64,000 nucleotides of DNA, taken from the NCBI RefSeq assembly GCF_028682635.1, contig NZ_JANHLK010000005.1:281937-345936 (forward strand), read 5' to 3'. Positions within the stretch are counted from its first letter, which is position 1; every line of letters starts with the position of its first letter. This stretch comes from Pseudomonas putida (GTDB lineage: Bacteria > Pseudomonadota > Gammaproteobacteria > Pseudomonadales > Pseudomonadaceae). Below, one piece after another: positions 16,300-24,597 of this stretch. The translations under genes and the position numbers were made by a program. Below the pieces are notes generated by a model, which had not been told where the DNA came from, did not search any database, and saw only the letters and a program-made list of their open reading frames with translations.

Positions 16300-17263
16300 G
16301 GCGGGTCCTTCCGGCGAATAACAGGTAAACCGCCACCAGCACCCAGAGGGCCGCACCGACCAGGTACTTGGTCAGGGGCGCCGGGGCCGTCATCGAAGAC
16401 CAGTAGGCCTCGATAAATGCCGCAATCAGCAGAAACAGCATCACGCCGCAAATCAGCAGCACGCTTTTGCGGGCCGCCAGGCGCAAGGCTTCGCCACGGG
16501 GCAGGGGGCCCGGTGCGATCAACGCCCAGCCCAGTTGCAGGCCGGCGGCACCGGCCAGGGCAATGGCCGTCAGTTCAAAGGCACCGTGCCCCACTACGAA
16601 TGACCAGAAGGTTTGGCCATAGCCAATATGCGTCAGGTGCCCGGCCACCGCGCCGATCATCAAGCCATTGAAGACCAGGAAAAAAGCGCTGCCCAGGCCA
16701 AACAGCAAGCCGCTGGCGAACGTCTGAAAGGCGATCCCGATGTTGTGCATGATGTAGTAGCCGAACATCGCCCAGTCTTCACTGGCCGCCCGCTCCATCG
16801 AGCGCCCGAGGTGACCGGCCTCGGGGTCGTACATGCTTTGCATGTCGCTGACCTGGTCGGCCGGGATCAGGTTATAGACCAGGTCCGGAAACAGATACAC
16901 CAGCCCTGCAAACGCAATCAGGCTACCGAAAAACAGCAGGCTGGCGGCGAGCACGAAGCGCCATTGTTCGCGTACCAGCCGCGGGAAGCCGGCCAGGATG
17001 AAACCCAGCGCATTGGCTCCGAGCTGGCTGCGATGCCGATACAGTTGTTGATGTCCGCGCAACACCTGTTGCTGCAACGAGTCGATCAGGAAGCTGCTGT
17101 AACCACGCTCGCGGGCCAGCGCCAGGTGATGGCACATGCGCCGATAATCGGCTGGAAATTGAACGGCCCCATCGGCTTTCCTGCCACGCTCCAGCCTGTC
17201 CAGCATGAGGGAAAACTGCTCCCATTCGGCCATGTGCCGATGTTCGAAAAGGCTTTGTTTCAT
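16286..17263 (-). CDS. SpoIIM (DUF95) family membrane protein
   Basis: 325 residues. A cytoplasmic helical N-terminus of about 100 residues is followed by five or six TM helices (about 110-128, 170-195, 200-222, 230-250, 265-290, 300-318), the layout of stage II sporulation protein M-like proteins. In non-sporulating bacteria these accompany RDD, MoxR and DUF58 genes. It overlaps the RDD gene by 4 bp. Confidence 0.8.
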   Translation of the reverse strand: MKQSLFEHRHMAEWEQFSLMLDRLERGRKADGAVQFPADYRRMCHHLALARERGYSSFLIDSLQQQVLRGHQQLYRHRSQLGANALGFILAGFPRLVREQWRFVLAASLLFFGSLIAFAGLVYLFPDLVYNLIPADQVSDMQSMYDPEAGHLGRSMERAASEDWAMFGYYIMHNIGIAFQTFASGLLFGLGSAFFLVFNGLMIGAVAGHLTHIGYGQTFWSFVVGHGAFELTAIALAGAAGLQLGWALIAPGPLPRGEALRLAARKSVLLICGVMLFLLIAAFIEAYWSSMTAPAPLTKYLVGAALWVLVAVYLLFAGRTRHAPE

Positions 17264-17985
17264 GCCGGACCCAACAAGCCGTGGGCGATGCCGTTGAGTT
17301 CGGCGACGGCCCGGGGTGGCGTAACCTGCAAGGGGCGCGCGAGGATCGTTGCCAACTCGTTGACCCGGGCGTCGGACAGTCCGGCCTGGCGTTCGGCGAA
17401 CCCGAGGATGGCGCGTTGCTCGGACAGTGTCAGGGCAAAGGGCGGGCGACGGGGTTGCGCGGGGGGCAGTTGCGGGCGGGTGAGCAGTTGTTCGCGGTAG
17501 ATCACCAGTGTACCGGCGGCCAGGTCACCGAGGCGCTTGAAGTTGGGGTGTTGCAGGCAACTGATGGCGCCAAGGAAGTAGCCGAACGGCAACATGTCGA
17601 CAAATCGCAGCAGGTTACGCAACAGTGACGCGGACCAGCCAACAGGCGTGCCATCGTCCTGGATGACGCGCAAGCCCATCCATTGTTTGCCCGGCGAACA
17701 GCCCTGGTTGAAGACTTCGAACAGCACCATGTACCACCAGCTCACGCCGAACAGCAGGATCGAAACCAGGCCGGCACCGAGTTTTCCGAGCATCGCCAGG
17801 ACGATGAACAACAGGCCCAGGATCAACCCGCGCAGGACCAGGTCGATGGAAAATGCCAGGGCGCGCACCATCAACCCGGCCGGGCGCAGTGGCAAGTCGA
17901 TGCCTTCGGGCGTTTCGACCTGATACCGCGTGTCCAGTGGCGGGGGCAGCGTTGCTTTCCGTGGCAGTGCTGTGACGTCGAGCAT
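17260..17985 (-). CDS. RDD family membrane protein, first gene of the cluster
   Basis: 241 residues from the ATG at 17985. RDD domain with TM helices near 45-75, 85-105 and 130-150, and the conserved motifs RALAFSIDLVLRG and QGCSPGKQWMGLRVI. The cytoplasmic tail after residue 175 is rich in Pro and Arg and specific to this subgroup. First gene of a six-gene run on the minus strand in which every junction overlaps. Confidence 0.8.
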   Translation of the reverse strand: MLDVTALPRKATLPPPLDTRYQVETPEGIDLPLRPAGLMVRALAFSIDLVLRGLILGLLFIVLAMLGKLGAGLVSILLFGVSWWYMVLFEVFNQGCSPGKQWMGLRVIQDDGTPVGWSASLLRNLLRFVDMLPFGYFLGAISCLQHPNFKRLGDLAAGTLVIYREQLLTRPQLPPAQPRRPPFALTLSEQRAILGFAERQAGLSDARVNELATILARPLQVTPPRAVAELNGIAHGLLGPA

Positions 17986-18169
17986 GGGCAACCTGATGGT
18001 GTGGCCTGATCGGTTTGTCTCTGTACCGGATGCTAGCAGCCTCGCCGGTCAAAACGACATAACTATGTATTGCACATTGAGTAACCGGGGATGATTGAAT
18101 GGCAGGATTGCTGGCCGGAGCGGGACGGGAACGCCTAGACTTGGCCAATCTTCAGTTCAGGAATAGCCC

Positions 18170-19600
18170 GTGACTTCCATCTTCTGGTACGACTACGAAA
18201 CGACGGGCATCAATCCCCGTTGCGACCGCCCGCTGCAAATGGCGGGGCTGCGTACTGACTTCGACCTCAATGAAATCGACGAGCCGGTCAACCTCTTCTG
18301 CCGGCCCAGCGACGACATCCTGCCGCATCCCGCGGCTTGCGCAATTACTGGCATCACGCCCACCCAACTGGCCGAGCACGGGTTGAGCGAAGCCGACTTC
18401 ATGACCCGGGTCCATGCCCAACTGGCCGCGCCAGGTACGTGCGGCGCGGGCTACAACACGTTGCGCTTCGACGATGAGATGACCCGCTACAGCCTGTACC
18501 GAAATTTTTTCGACCCTTATGCGCGGGAATGGCAGGGCGGTAACAGCCGCTGGGACCTGATCGACGTCGTGCGCGCGGCCTATGCCTTGCGCCCCGATGG
18601 CCTTGTCTGGCCGACGGACGCTGAGGGGCGGGTGACGCTCAAGCTTGAGCGCCTGACCGCCGCCAACGGCATCGATCATGGCAATGCCCACGAAGCGCTG
18701 TCGGACGTTCGCGCCACGATCGCCCTGGCGCGGCTGATCCGGGAAAAACAGCCGAAATTGTATGAGTGGTTATTTCAACTTCGCAGCAAGCAAAAGGTAT
18801 TGGACCAGGTACGGCTGCTGCAGCCCATGGTGCATGTGTCGGGACGCTTTTCTGCGGCGCGCAACTATGTCGGCGTGGTGTTGCCCCTGGCCTGGCACCC
18901 GCGCAACAAGAACGCACTGATCGTCTGCGACCTGCACCTCGACCCGCAGGGCTTGCTCGATCTCGATGCCGAAACCTTGCGTCAGCGCTTGTATACCCGT
19001 CACGAAGAGCTGGCAGAGGGGGAGTTGCCAGTACCGCTCAAGCTTATCCACGTCAATAAATGCCCCGTGGTGGCGCCTTTATCGGTACTTCGTCCGGAAG
19101 ATCAGCTGCGCCTGGGAATGGATGTTGCGCTTTACCAGGCACGAGCACTGCGACTAAGTGACGCGCAGCAAGATTGGCAAGCTAAAGTTCTGGCGATTTA
19201 TGCCCGTGAAGATTTCTCCTTGAGCGAGGATCCGGAACAACAGTTATACGACGGATTTATCGGCGACCGTGATCGGCGTCTCTGCGAGCAAGTCAGAACA
19301 GTCGATCCGCTGCAATTGGCACAACAGCAATGGCCTTTCGATGATGAACGTTTGCCCGAGCTGTTGTTTCGATATCGAGCACGTAACTTTCCCGATACCT
19401 TGAGTCTCGATGAGCAGGAACGCTGGCGAATATTCTGCCAGAAACGTTTGTCAGTGCCTGAATACGGCGCGCCCAATACGCTGGATAGTTTCGTAGAGGC
19501 CGCAGCCCAATTGGCCCTTACAGCGACATCGATGCAGCAGGCGGTGCTCAATGATTGGCAGGAATATGTTCAGGATTTACGCAAACGTTTGAATCTTTGA
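18170..19600 (+). CDS. sbcB: exodeoxyribonuclease I
   Basis: Degrades single-stranded DNA 3' to 5' in recombination and mismatch repair. 476 residues, standard length. DEDDh catalytic core: FWYDYETTG (Asp, Glu), the middle aspartate in NTLRFDDEMTRY, and HEALSDVRAT (His, Asp). The SH3-like and helical C-terminal domains follow (about 200-470). GTG start with CAGGAA before it. Divergent from the RDD cluster, with about 185 bp between them for promoters. Confidence 0.95.
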   Translation: MTSIFWYDYETTGINPRCDRPLQMAGLRTDFDLNEIDEPVNLFCRPSDDILPHPAACAITGITPTQLAEHGLSEADFMTRVHAQLAAPGTCGAGYNTLRFDDEMTRYSLYRNFFDPYAREWQGGNSRWDLIDVVRAAYALRPDGLVWPTDAEGRVTLKLERLTAANGIDHGNAHEALSDVRATIALARLIREKQPKLYEWLFQLRSKQKVLDQVRLLQPMVHVSGRFSAARNYVGVVLPLAWHPRNKNALIVCDLHLDPQGLLDLDAETLRQRLYTRHEELAEGELPVPLKLIHVNKCPVVAPLSVLRPEDQLRLGMDVALYQARALRLSDAQQDWQAKVLAIYAREDFSLSEDPEQQLYDGFIGDRDRRLCEQVRTVDPLQLAQQQWPFDDERLPELLFRYRARNFPDTLSLDEQERWRIFCQKRLSVPEYGAPNTLDSFVEAAAQLALTATSMQQAVLNDWQEYVQDLRKRLNL

Positions 19601-19634
19601 AATCGAAAATGTCCAAGGGTTAAATTCCGGGCAT

Positions 19635-19666
19635 AAAAAACGCCAGCGTAGGCTGGCGTTTTTTTT
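19635..19666. terminator. bidirectional terminator between sbcB and mvaT
   Basis: Stem AACGCCAGC / GCTGGCGTT with tetraloop-sized loop, A-run on one side and a run of eight T on the other. It serves the convergent sbcB and mvaT genes. Confidence 0.9.
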
Positions 19667-19695
19667 CGCAATCGATTCGCGGCAAGCGCGCAGGA

Positions 19696-20073
19696 TCAGC
19701 CCAGCAGGGTAGCCCAGCCTTCAACCACGTCGCCGCCCCACTTGGCTTTCCACTCTTTCAGAGTCTTGTGGTTGCCACCTTTGGTTTCGATGACTTCGCC
19801 GTTGTGCGGGTTTTTGTATTGTTTAACTTTGCGAGCACGCTTGGTGCCGGTAGTTTTTACTGCACCGCCACGTGGGGCTTTGGTTTTGGCTTCTGGATCC
19901 AGCAGCGCGATGATGTCGCGCAGGGACTTGGAATATTCGCCCATCAGGGTGCGCAGTTTGCCTTCGAATTCCAGCTCGGTCTGCAGTTTGTCGTCTTGGG
20001 ACAGGTTCTTCAAACGGGCTTGCAGCTCTTTGATAGCTTCTTCGGTGGCACGGTATTCGTTGATCAAGGACAT
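19696..20073 (-). CDS. mvaT: MvaT-type H-NS-like xenogeneic silencer
   Basis: 125 residues. The N-terminal half (about 1-60) is a coiled coil for dimerisation and oligomerisation (NEYRATEEAIKELQARLKNL). The C-terminal domain has the AT-pincer region with TKRARKVKQYKNPHNGE and TKGGNHKTLKEWKAKWG, which reads A+T-rich minor grooves. Family knowledge: MvaT and MvaU repress foreign, A+T-rich DNA in Pseudomonas, so the delta-60 cassette in this window is a natural target. AAGGTAG precedes the ATG. A promoter with 17-bp spacing lies at 20121-20149. Confidence 0.95.
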   Translation of the reverse strand: MSLINEYRATEEAIKELQARLKNLSQDDKLQTELEFEGKLRTLMGEYSKSLRDIIALLDPEAKTKAPRGGAVKTTGTKRARKVKQYKNPHNGEVIETKGGNHKTLKEWKAKWGGDVVEGWATLLG

Positions 20074-20410
20074 GATTACTACCTTATGTAGAACGCTGGA
20101 TGGCAGGTGACAGTGCGGCAATAATAGTCAGGGTGTATCATCAAGTAAACATTAAACTGGAGTTTATTTAATTAAAATCCAGTGAAGTCAGCACGCATTG
20201 GATACGCAATTAAATAGTTCAATGCTTGTGCTACACCTATTTACAAACCGCTGCTTGTCGATGGGCCAAGTACAGTGTGGCGGGCGTCAACCCGGTGGCG
20301 TGGGAACCCTGGCGCAAGCCATCGGCCAAGGCAACACGTGATCAATACTGCAGATTTGCTGCGCAATCGTTAGAATGGCCGACTTTGCGAAGTTCTGGAG
20401 TTTCCCCCTC
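20074..20410. other. A+T-rich region between divergent mvaT and purU
   Basis: 337 bp without a supported gene. Next to mvaT it is strongly A+T-rich and holds the mvaT promoter and an inverted repeat ACTGGA / TCCAGT at 20156-20183 around an ATTTAATTAAAA core, a plausible site of MvaT autorepression. The purU-side half is of normal composition and holds a GGAG ribosome-binding site just before purU; I see nothing else in it. Confidence 0.5.
20121..20149 (-). promoter_or_regulatory. mvaT promoter
   Basis: On the minus strand TTTACT (20149-20144), a 17-nt spacer, and TATTAT (20126-20121). Transcription would start near 20114, giving a leader of about 40 nt. Confidence 0.6.
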
Positions 20411-21259
20411 ATGCGCACTTTTCGGCTGGTGATTTCTTGCCCGGACCGCGTCGGCATCGTTGCCAAAGTCAGTAACTTTCTGGCGTCACACAACGGCTGG
20501 ATCACTGAAGCGAGCCACCACTCGGACAATCTGAGTGGCTGGTTCTTCATGCGTCACGAAATTCGTGCCGACTCGCTGCCTTTCGGTATCGAGGCCTTGC
20601 GCGAGGCCTTTGCGCCGATTGCCGAAGAATTCTCGATGGACTGGCGTATCACCGATACCGAGCAGAAGAAGCGCGTGGTGCTGATGGCCAGCCGCGAGTC
20701 TCACTGCCTCGCCGACTTGTTGCATCGCTGGCACAGCGATGAGCTGGATTGTGAAATCGCCTGCGTGATTTCCAACCATGACGACCTGCGCAGCATGGTC
20801 GAATGGCACGGCATCCCTTACTACCACGTACCGGTCAATCCCCAGGACAAGGAGCCGGCATTCGCCGAGGTCTCACGCCTGGTCAAGCAGCACGATGCCG
20901 AAGTGGTTGTACTGGCCCGCTACATGCAGATCCTGCCGCCTGAGCTGTGCCGTGAATATGCGCACAAGGTCATCAACATCCACCACAGCTTCCTGCCGTC
21001 GTTCGTCGGTGCCAAGCCGTACCACCAGGCTTCCCTGCGCGGGGTGAAGCTGATCGGTGCTACCTGCCACTATGTGACCGAAGAACTGGACGCCGGCCCG
21101 ATCATCGAGCAGGACGTGGTGCGCGTCAGCCACAGCGACAGCATTGAAGACATGGTACGTTTCGGCCGTGACGTCGAGAAAATGGTGCTGGCCCGTGGCC
21201 TGCGCTACCACCTGGAAGACCGGGTGCTGGTACACGGCAACAAAACCGTGGTGTTCTGA
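20411..21259 (+). CDS. purU: formyltetrahydrofolate deformylase
   Basis: Hydrolyses 10-formyl-THF to formate and THF, balancing one-carbon pools. 282 residues. N-terminal ACT domain (about 3-80, starting RLVISCPDRVGIVAKVS), then a formyltransferase-fold domain with INIHHSFLPSF (catalytic His) and GATCHYVTEELDAGPI (catalytic Asp region). The ATG at 20411 has GGAG upstream and begins at the ACT domain. Synteny with P. aeruginosa purU next to mvaT supports it. Confidence 0.95.
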   Translation: MRTFRLVISCPDRVGIVAKVSNFLASHNGWITEASHHSDNLSGWFFMRHEIRADSLPFGIEALREAFAPIAEEFSMDWRITDTEQKKRVVLMASRESHCLADLLHRWHSDELDCEIACVISNHDDLRSMVEWHGIPYYHVPVNPQDKEPAFAEVSRLVKQHDAEVVVLARYMQILPPELCREYAHKVINIHHSFLPSFVGAKPYHQASLRGVKLIGATCHYVTEELDAGPIIEQDVVRVSHSDSIEDMVRFGRDVEKMVLARGLRYHLEDRVLVHGNKTVVF

Positions 21260-21287
21260 TCAGCGCTCGTCACGGTTGAAATTCGAA

Positions 21288-21327
21288 GGGCCTGGGCGTT
21301 CAATCGCTGCAGGCCCTTCGCCGTTTT
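21288..21327 (+). terminator. weak terminator after purU
   Basis: GGGCCTG / CAGGCCC with a 15-nt loop followed by a short T-run (GTTTTT). The long loop makes it less certain. Confidence 0.45.
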
Positions 21328-21345
21328 TGAACCGAGGACATGACC

Positions 21346-21453
21346 ATGGCCGATCCACTGGACAAAGCCACTTCCAAGGCACCCGCCACTTTGGGCGAGG
21401 GTTGTTTGAGCCGTTACGACCCTGATGAGATGAGCCCGGAAGATGGCATGTAG
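21346..21453 (+). CDS. 35-residue ORF closed by a REP element
   Basis: ATG 21346 with GAGGA 7 nt upstream encodes a polar peptide starting MADPLDKATSKAPATLGEG and containing SRYDPDEMSPEDG. The stop codon TAG is the first triplet of the REP palindrome that starts at 21450. It looks either like a small acidic protein or like the 5' end of a longer gene cut by the REP element. I do not recognise the family. Confidence 0.4.
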   Translation: MADPLDKATSKAPATLGEGCLSRYDPDEMSPEDGM

Positions 21454-21533
21454 GAGCTGGCTTGCCAGCGAAGGCGCCAGAAAGACCAACGCAACGCTTG
21501 AGGACGCCTTCGCCGGCAAGCCGGCTCCTACAG
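21450..21533. repeat. inverted REP pair
   Basis: GTAGGAGCTGGCTTGCCAGCGA and an inverted variant with CCGGCAAGCCGGCTCCTAC. It supplies the stop codons of both flanking reading frames (21453 on plus, 21528 on minus). Confidence 0.9.
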
Positions 21534-22523
21534 ATACACGCCCTTCATCAGCTTCTTGAGCAGCGGGCGTCCGAGCATCAACAGAAATACCGGCCCGCCG
21601 GCCAGCAGATAGAAGTAAAACGTCACCGCCCGCCAGATCAGAATGGCCGCCGCCGCCGTGGATTTGCCGACCATGGGCGCCAACAGTGCCGCCGACGTCA
21701 ATTCAGCAGCCCCCGCACCGCCTGGCAACAGGCTGAACTGCCCTGCACTCAATGAAACCATCTGGATCAGAAAACTCCAGGCCCACTGCAATTCAGCGCC
21801 GAGCCCGCGCAGTGCCAGGTACAACACGCTGTAACGCAGGATCCAATGCACGCACGTCAAGCCAAACACAATGACCAGCGTCTGCAGGGGCAGCTTCAGG
21901 GTGTCGGTGAACGCCGCCAGGAAGTGCAGGAGTTTTCGTGCCCAGCGCATACGGCTCGAGGGCTCGACGTTGAGGCGCGCCAGCAGTCGGCCGCCCAAAC
22001 GAATCAGTAGGCGATGATAGCGCGCCACCACCACGCAACTGACCAGGCCACCGAACATCGACAGGGCACTGACGGTCAGCAACCACGCCATGTGCTGGCT
22101 GAGATGCTGGAACAGGGCGTAAATCAGGATTGCGCTCAATGCGCAGAGGAAAAACAACAGATCGCTCAGTTGATCCATGGCAAATACCGCGCTGCCCCTG
22201 GCCGGTCGCACGCCGTTGCGCGCCAGCAACGCCATGATGGTCAGTGGCCCGCCGCTGCCACCCGGCGTGGCGCAATAGGCGAATTCGGCGGCCATCACCA
22301 CGCCGAGGCTTTTTAGCGTGCCGACCCTGTTGCGCTGATCCCCCAGCAACAGGCGCAGGCGCATCGTATTGACTAGCCAACACAGCAGGATCATGCCGAA
22401 CATGACCAGCAAGCTGCTCAGCGGAAAGTCATTGAGCCGTGACCAGGTTTCGCTGCCGCCCAGCAGCCAGGGAATCAGCACCGCGGCGAGCAGGCCGATG
22501 CACAGCAGAATCGAGCGACTCAT
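21528..22523 (-). CDS. flippase-like / LPG-synthetase TM-region membrane protein (UPF0104)
   Basis: 331 residues with about eight hydrophobic helices throughout, of the lysylphosphatidylglycerol synthetase TM-region (AglD/UPF0104) family, with the hallmark stretches EFAYCATPGGSGGPLT and LSAGQFSLLPGGAGAAELT. Such proteins are thought to move or modify lipid-linked substrates. The ATG at 22523 overlaps the stop of the deacetylase-like gene (ATGA). The final two codons and the stop come from a REP palindrome, so the natural C-terminus may have been altered. Confidence 0.8.
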   Translation of the reverse strand: MSRSILLCIGLLAAVLIPWLLGGSETWSRLNDFPLSSLLVMFGMILLCWLVNTMRLRLLLGDQRNRVGTLKSLGVVMAAEFAYCATPGGSGGPLTIMALLARNGVRPARGSAVFAMDQLSDLLFFLCALSAILIYALFQHLSQHMAWLLTVSALSMFGGLVSCVVVARYHRLLIRLGGRLLARLNVEPSSRMRWARKLLHFLAAFTDTLKLPLQTLVIVFGLTCVHWILRYSVLYLALRGLGAELQWAWSFLIQMVSLSAGQFSLLPGGAGAAELTSAALLAPMVGKSTAAAAILIWRAVTFYFYLLAGGPVFLLMLGRPLLKKLMKGVYL

Positions 22524-23296
22524 GCCGCGCGCCCCATGCGCTGGCTGTGCAAGGCCAGCCAACGGGCCTTGGTCATGGGTACGCGGCCCTCATCGAGCAG
22601 GCGCTTGAGGGTTTGCAACCAGTACGTCCGTGAGAACGCATGACGCATGTCCACCGGGTGCAGGCCCAGGCGAATCACCGGTGCGGTTCGCCAGCGTTGT
22701 TCGAGTTGCTGGCTGAGCAGTTTCGACATGCCACGACGCCAGGCACTGCGTGCACTCCAGACCAGTCCTGGGGCATCGATCGCAGCGAATTCCGGCAAGC
22801 GATAAAGATGCTGCGCGTCGCTGGTGTACTTCAGCGGTAATTGGCTCAAGGCCTGGCGCGTGCCTTCGCTCATCAGCCAGGCCGGCGCGACGAAGCCCTG
22901 CAGTGGCCAATCGTATCGCTGGAACATTTCAATGCCGGCGTGGAGGCGGGTGAGGGCGGCCTCGCGAGACAAACTGTAGAACTCGCCTTCGTGGGTGTAG
23001 ATCCGGCGCATGAACCAGTCGCGGGGATTGCTCGCCCTCGGCCCGTCATCGCAGTGAAAGTAACCGTGCAGCACCAGTTCATCGCCGCGCTCGAGCCGTG
23101 CGCCGAGCTGACGACGAAATGCCGGGTGGGCTTGCAGGTCGTTGTGTTTGTGGAAATCCGGCACCACCAGCCAGGTGATTGGCACGTCGCCGAGTGCATC
23201 GACGGCTTCGACAAAGGGTTGGTAATCGGCCCAGGTCGGTGGCGCGACATCGTGCAGTACCAACAGCAGGCCGGGTGCCTCCGTGGGGTCAAGCAT
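22520..23296 (-). CDS. polysaccharide-deacetylase-like protein (DUF2334)
   Basis: 258 residues, no signal peptide. The DUF2334 core of the NodB-like fold is visible: LLVLHDVAP, ITWLVVPDFH, ELVLHGYFHCDD, GFVAPAWLMSEG. The His and Asp residues in HDVAP and LHGYFH could bind a metal. Probably acts on a glycan or glycolipid; substrate unknown. Overlaps the glycosyltransferase gene by 8 bp and the membrane protein gene by 4 bp, so the three form one operon. Confidence 0.8.
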   Translation of the reverse strand: MLDPTEAPGLLLVLHDVAPPTWADYQPFVEAVDALGDVPITWLVVPDFHKHNDLQAHPAFRRQLGARLERGDELVLHGYFHCDDGPRASNPRDWFMRRIYTHEGEFYSLSREAALTRLHAGIEMFQRYDWPLQGFVAPAWLMSEGTRQALSQLPLKYTSDAQHLYRLPEFAAIDAPGLVWSARSAWRRGMSKLLSQQLEQRWRTAPVIRLGLHPVDMRHAFSRTYWLQTLKRLLDEGRVPMTKARWLALHSQRMGRAA

Positions 23297-24401
23297 TGGC
23301 GGCTCGCGGCCATTGGCTGCCGAGGACGGCGTGATAGTGACCGAGCAGACTGTTGACTACGGCGTCCCATGCGTAATGCCGTTCGACATGGCGACGGGCT
23401 TGCTGGCCGAGGGCTGCGCTACCCTGGCTGAACAGCTCGCGCACCGCGTTGGCCATGGCCAACGGATCGTTGGGGGCACACAACAGGCCACATTGATCGT
23501 TGATGATTTCCTCGAACGCGCCGGCTGCCACCGCCACCACCGGGATGCCGCAGGCCATGGCTTCGAGGATCACCAGGCCAAAGGTTTCCTGGTCGCCGGC
23601 GTGCAGCAGTGCATCGGCACTGGCCATCAGACGGGCAACTTGCGTGGCCGGGCAGAACTCGTCGATAACCGTGACGTTGCCCGGCACCGAGGTCGGCATC
23701 GACGAACCGACCAGCAGCAGGTGGTAATGTCGGCCCAGGCGTTTCATGCATTCGAGCAGCACCGGCAGGTTCTTCTCCTTGGAACCACGCCCGGCAAAGA
23801 TCAAAAGATGAGTGTTTTCGTCCAGGCCCAGCTCGGCCCGAAGACCGGTATCCCGTGCATTGGGATGAAACATCTGGAGATCGACCCCCAGGGGCTGCAC
23901 GAAAACATTCTTCACCCCCAGCCCGATCAGTTTGTTGGCCATGACCTGACTCGGCGCCAGCACCCGGTCGAAGTTGCCGTAGAGCTTGCTGACATAGGCC
24001 TCGACGTTTGGCGTGACCCAGTTGCCCATGCGATTGCTGGCCAGCAGCGGCAGGTCGGAGTGATAAAAACCGATTACCGGCACGTCCAGTTGGCGGCGCG
24101 CATCCAAGGCCGCCCATGCGGTGAGGTAAGGGTCGCCGACTTCAATCAGCTCGGGTTGCAGATCCTGCAGGACATTGCGCCAGGGCGCGAGACGCAGCGG
24201 GAAGCGATAACCTTTGCCGAAGGGCAGGGCGGGTGCCGGAACCGTGTAGATGCCATCCTTTTCGCTGAGGACAGCCCCCGGTATCAGCACGCTGTGGCGA
24301 ATGCCTGGCCGGATGCACAGGCGATGATGCTTGGCATCCAGATAAGTGCGCACGCCACCGCTGGCAGGGGCGTAGAACATGGTTATGTCAGCGATATGCA
24401 C
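23289..24401 (-). CDS. glycosyltransferase family 4 (GT-B fold)
   Basis: 370 residues from the GTG at 24401. A more upstream ATG at 24410 lies directly against the Shine-Dalgarno GGAGGG with no spacing, while the GTG has 9 nt, so the protein starts MHIADITMFYAPASGGVRTYL-like. Glycine-rich acceptor loop ASGGVRTYL at the N-terminus; C-terminal nucleotide-sugar motif HAGDQETFGLVILEAMACG with the paired glutamates. First gene of a three-gene envelope operon. Donor and acceptor unknown. Confidence 0.88.
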   Translation of the reverse strand: MHIADITMFYAPASGGVRTYLDAKHHRLCIRPGIRHSVLIPGAVLSEKDGIYTVPAPALPFGKGYRFPLRLAPWRNVLQDLQPELIEVGDPYLTAWAALDARRQLDVPVIGFYHSDLPLLASNRMGNWVTPNVEAYVSKLYGNFDRVLAPSQVMANKLIGLGVKNVFVQPLGVDLQMFHPNARDTGLRAELGLDENTHLLIFAGRGSKEKNLPVLLECMKRLGRHYHLLLVGSSMPTSVPGNVTVIDEFCPATQVARLMASADALLHAGDQETFGLVILEAMACGIPVVAVAAGAFEEIINDQCGLLCAPNDPLAMANAVRELFSQGSAALGQQARRHVERHYAWDAVVNSLLGHYHAVLGSQWPRAANA

Positions 24402-24520
24402 GATGAACATCCCTCCGGTCCGTTGTTCTCCCTTGGTTGACCTTATTGAAGAATAGATGTTCGGTTGGTGTTCAGCAGGTGGGGTGTCAGCGAGGATTCG
24501 CGGAGTTTGGGCGATTGCCT

Positions 24521-24580
24521 TCGCGGGCAAGCCCGCTCCTACAGAATCACGCGATCTTGTAGGAGCGGGCTTGCCCGCGA
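24521..24580. repeat. inverted REP pair
   Basis: TCGCGGGCAAGCCCGCTCCTAC and its inverted copy, 16 bp apart, between the glycosyltransferase promoter region and the chemoreceptor 3' end. Confidence 0.9.
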
Positions 24581-24597
24581 AAAGGCCCTTTCAGACG

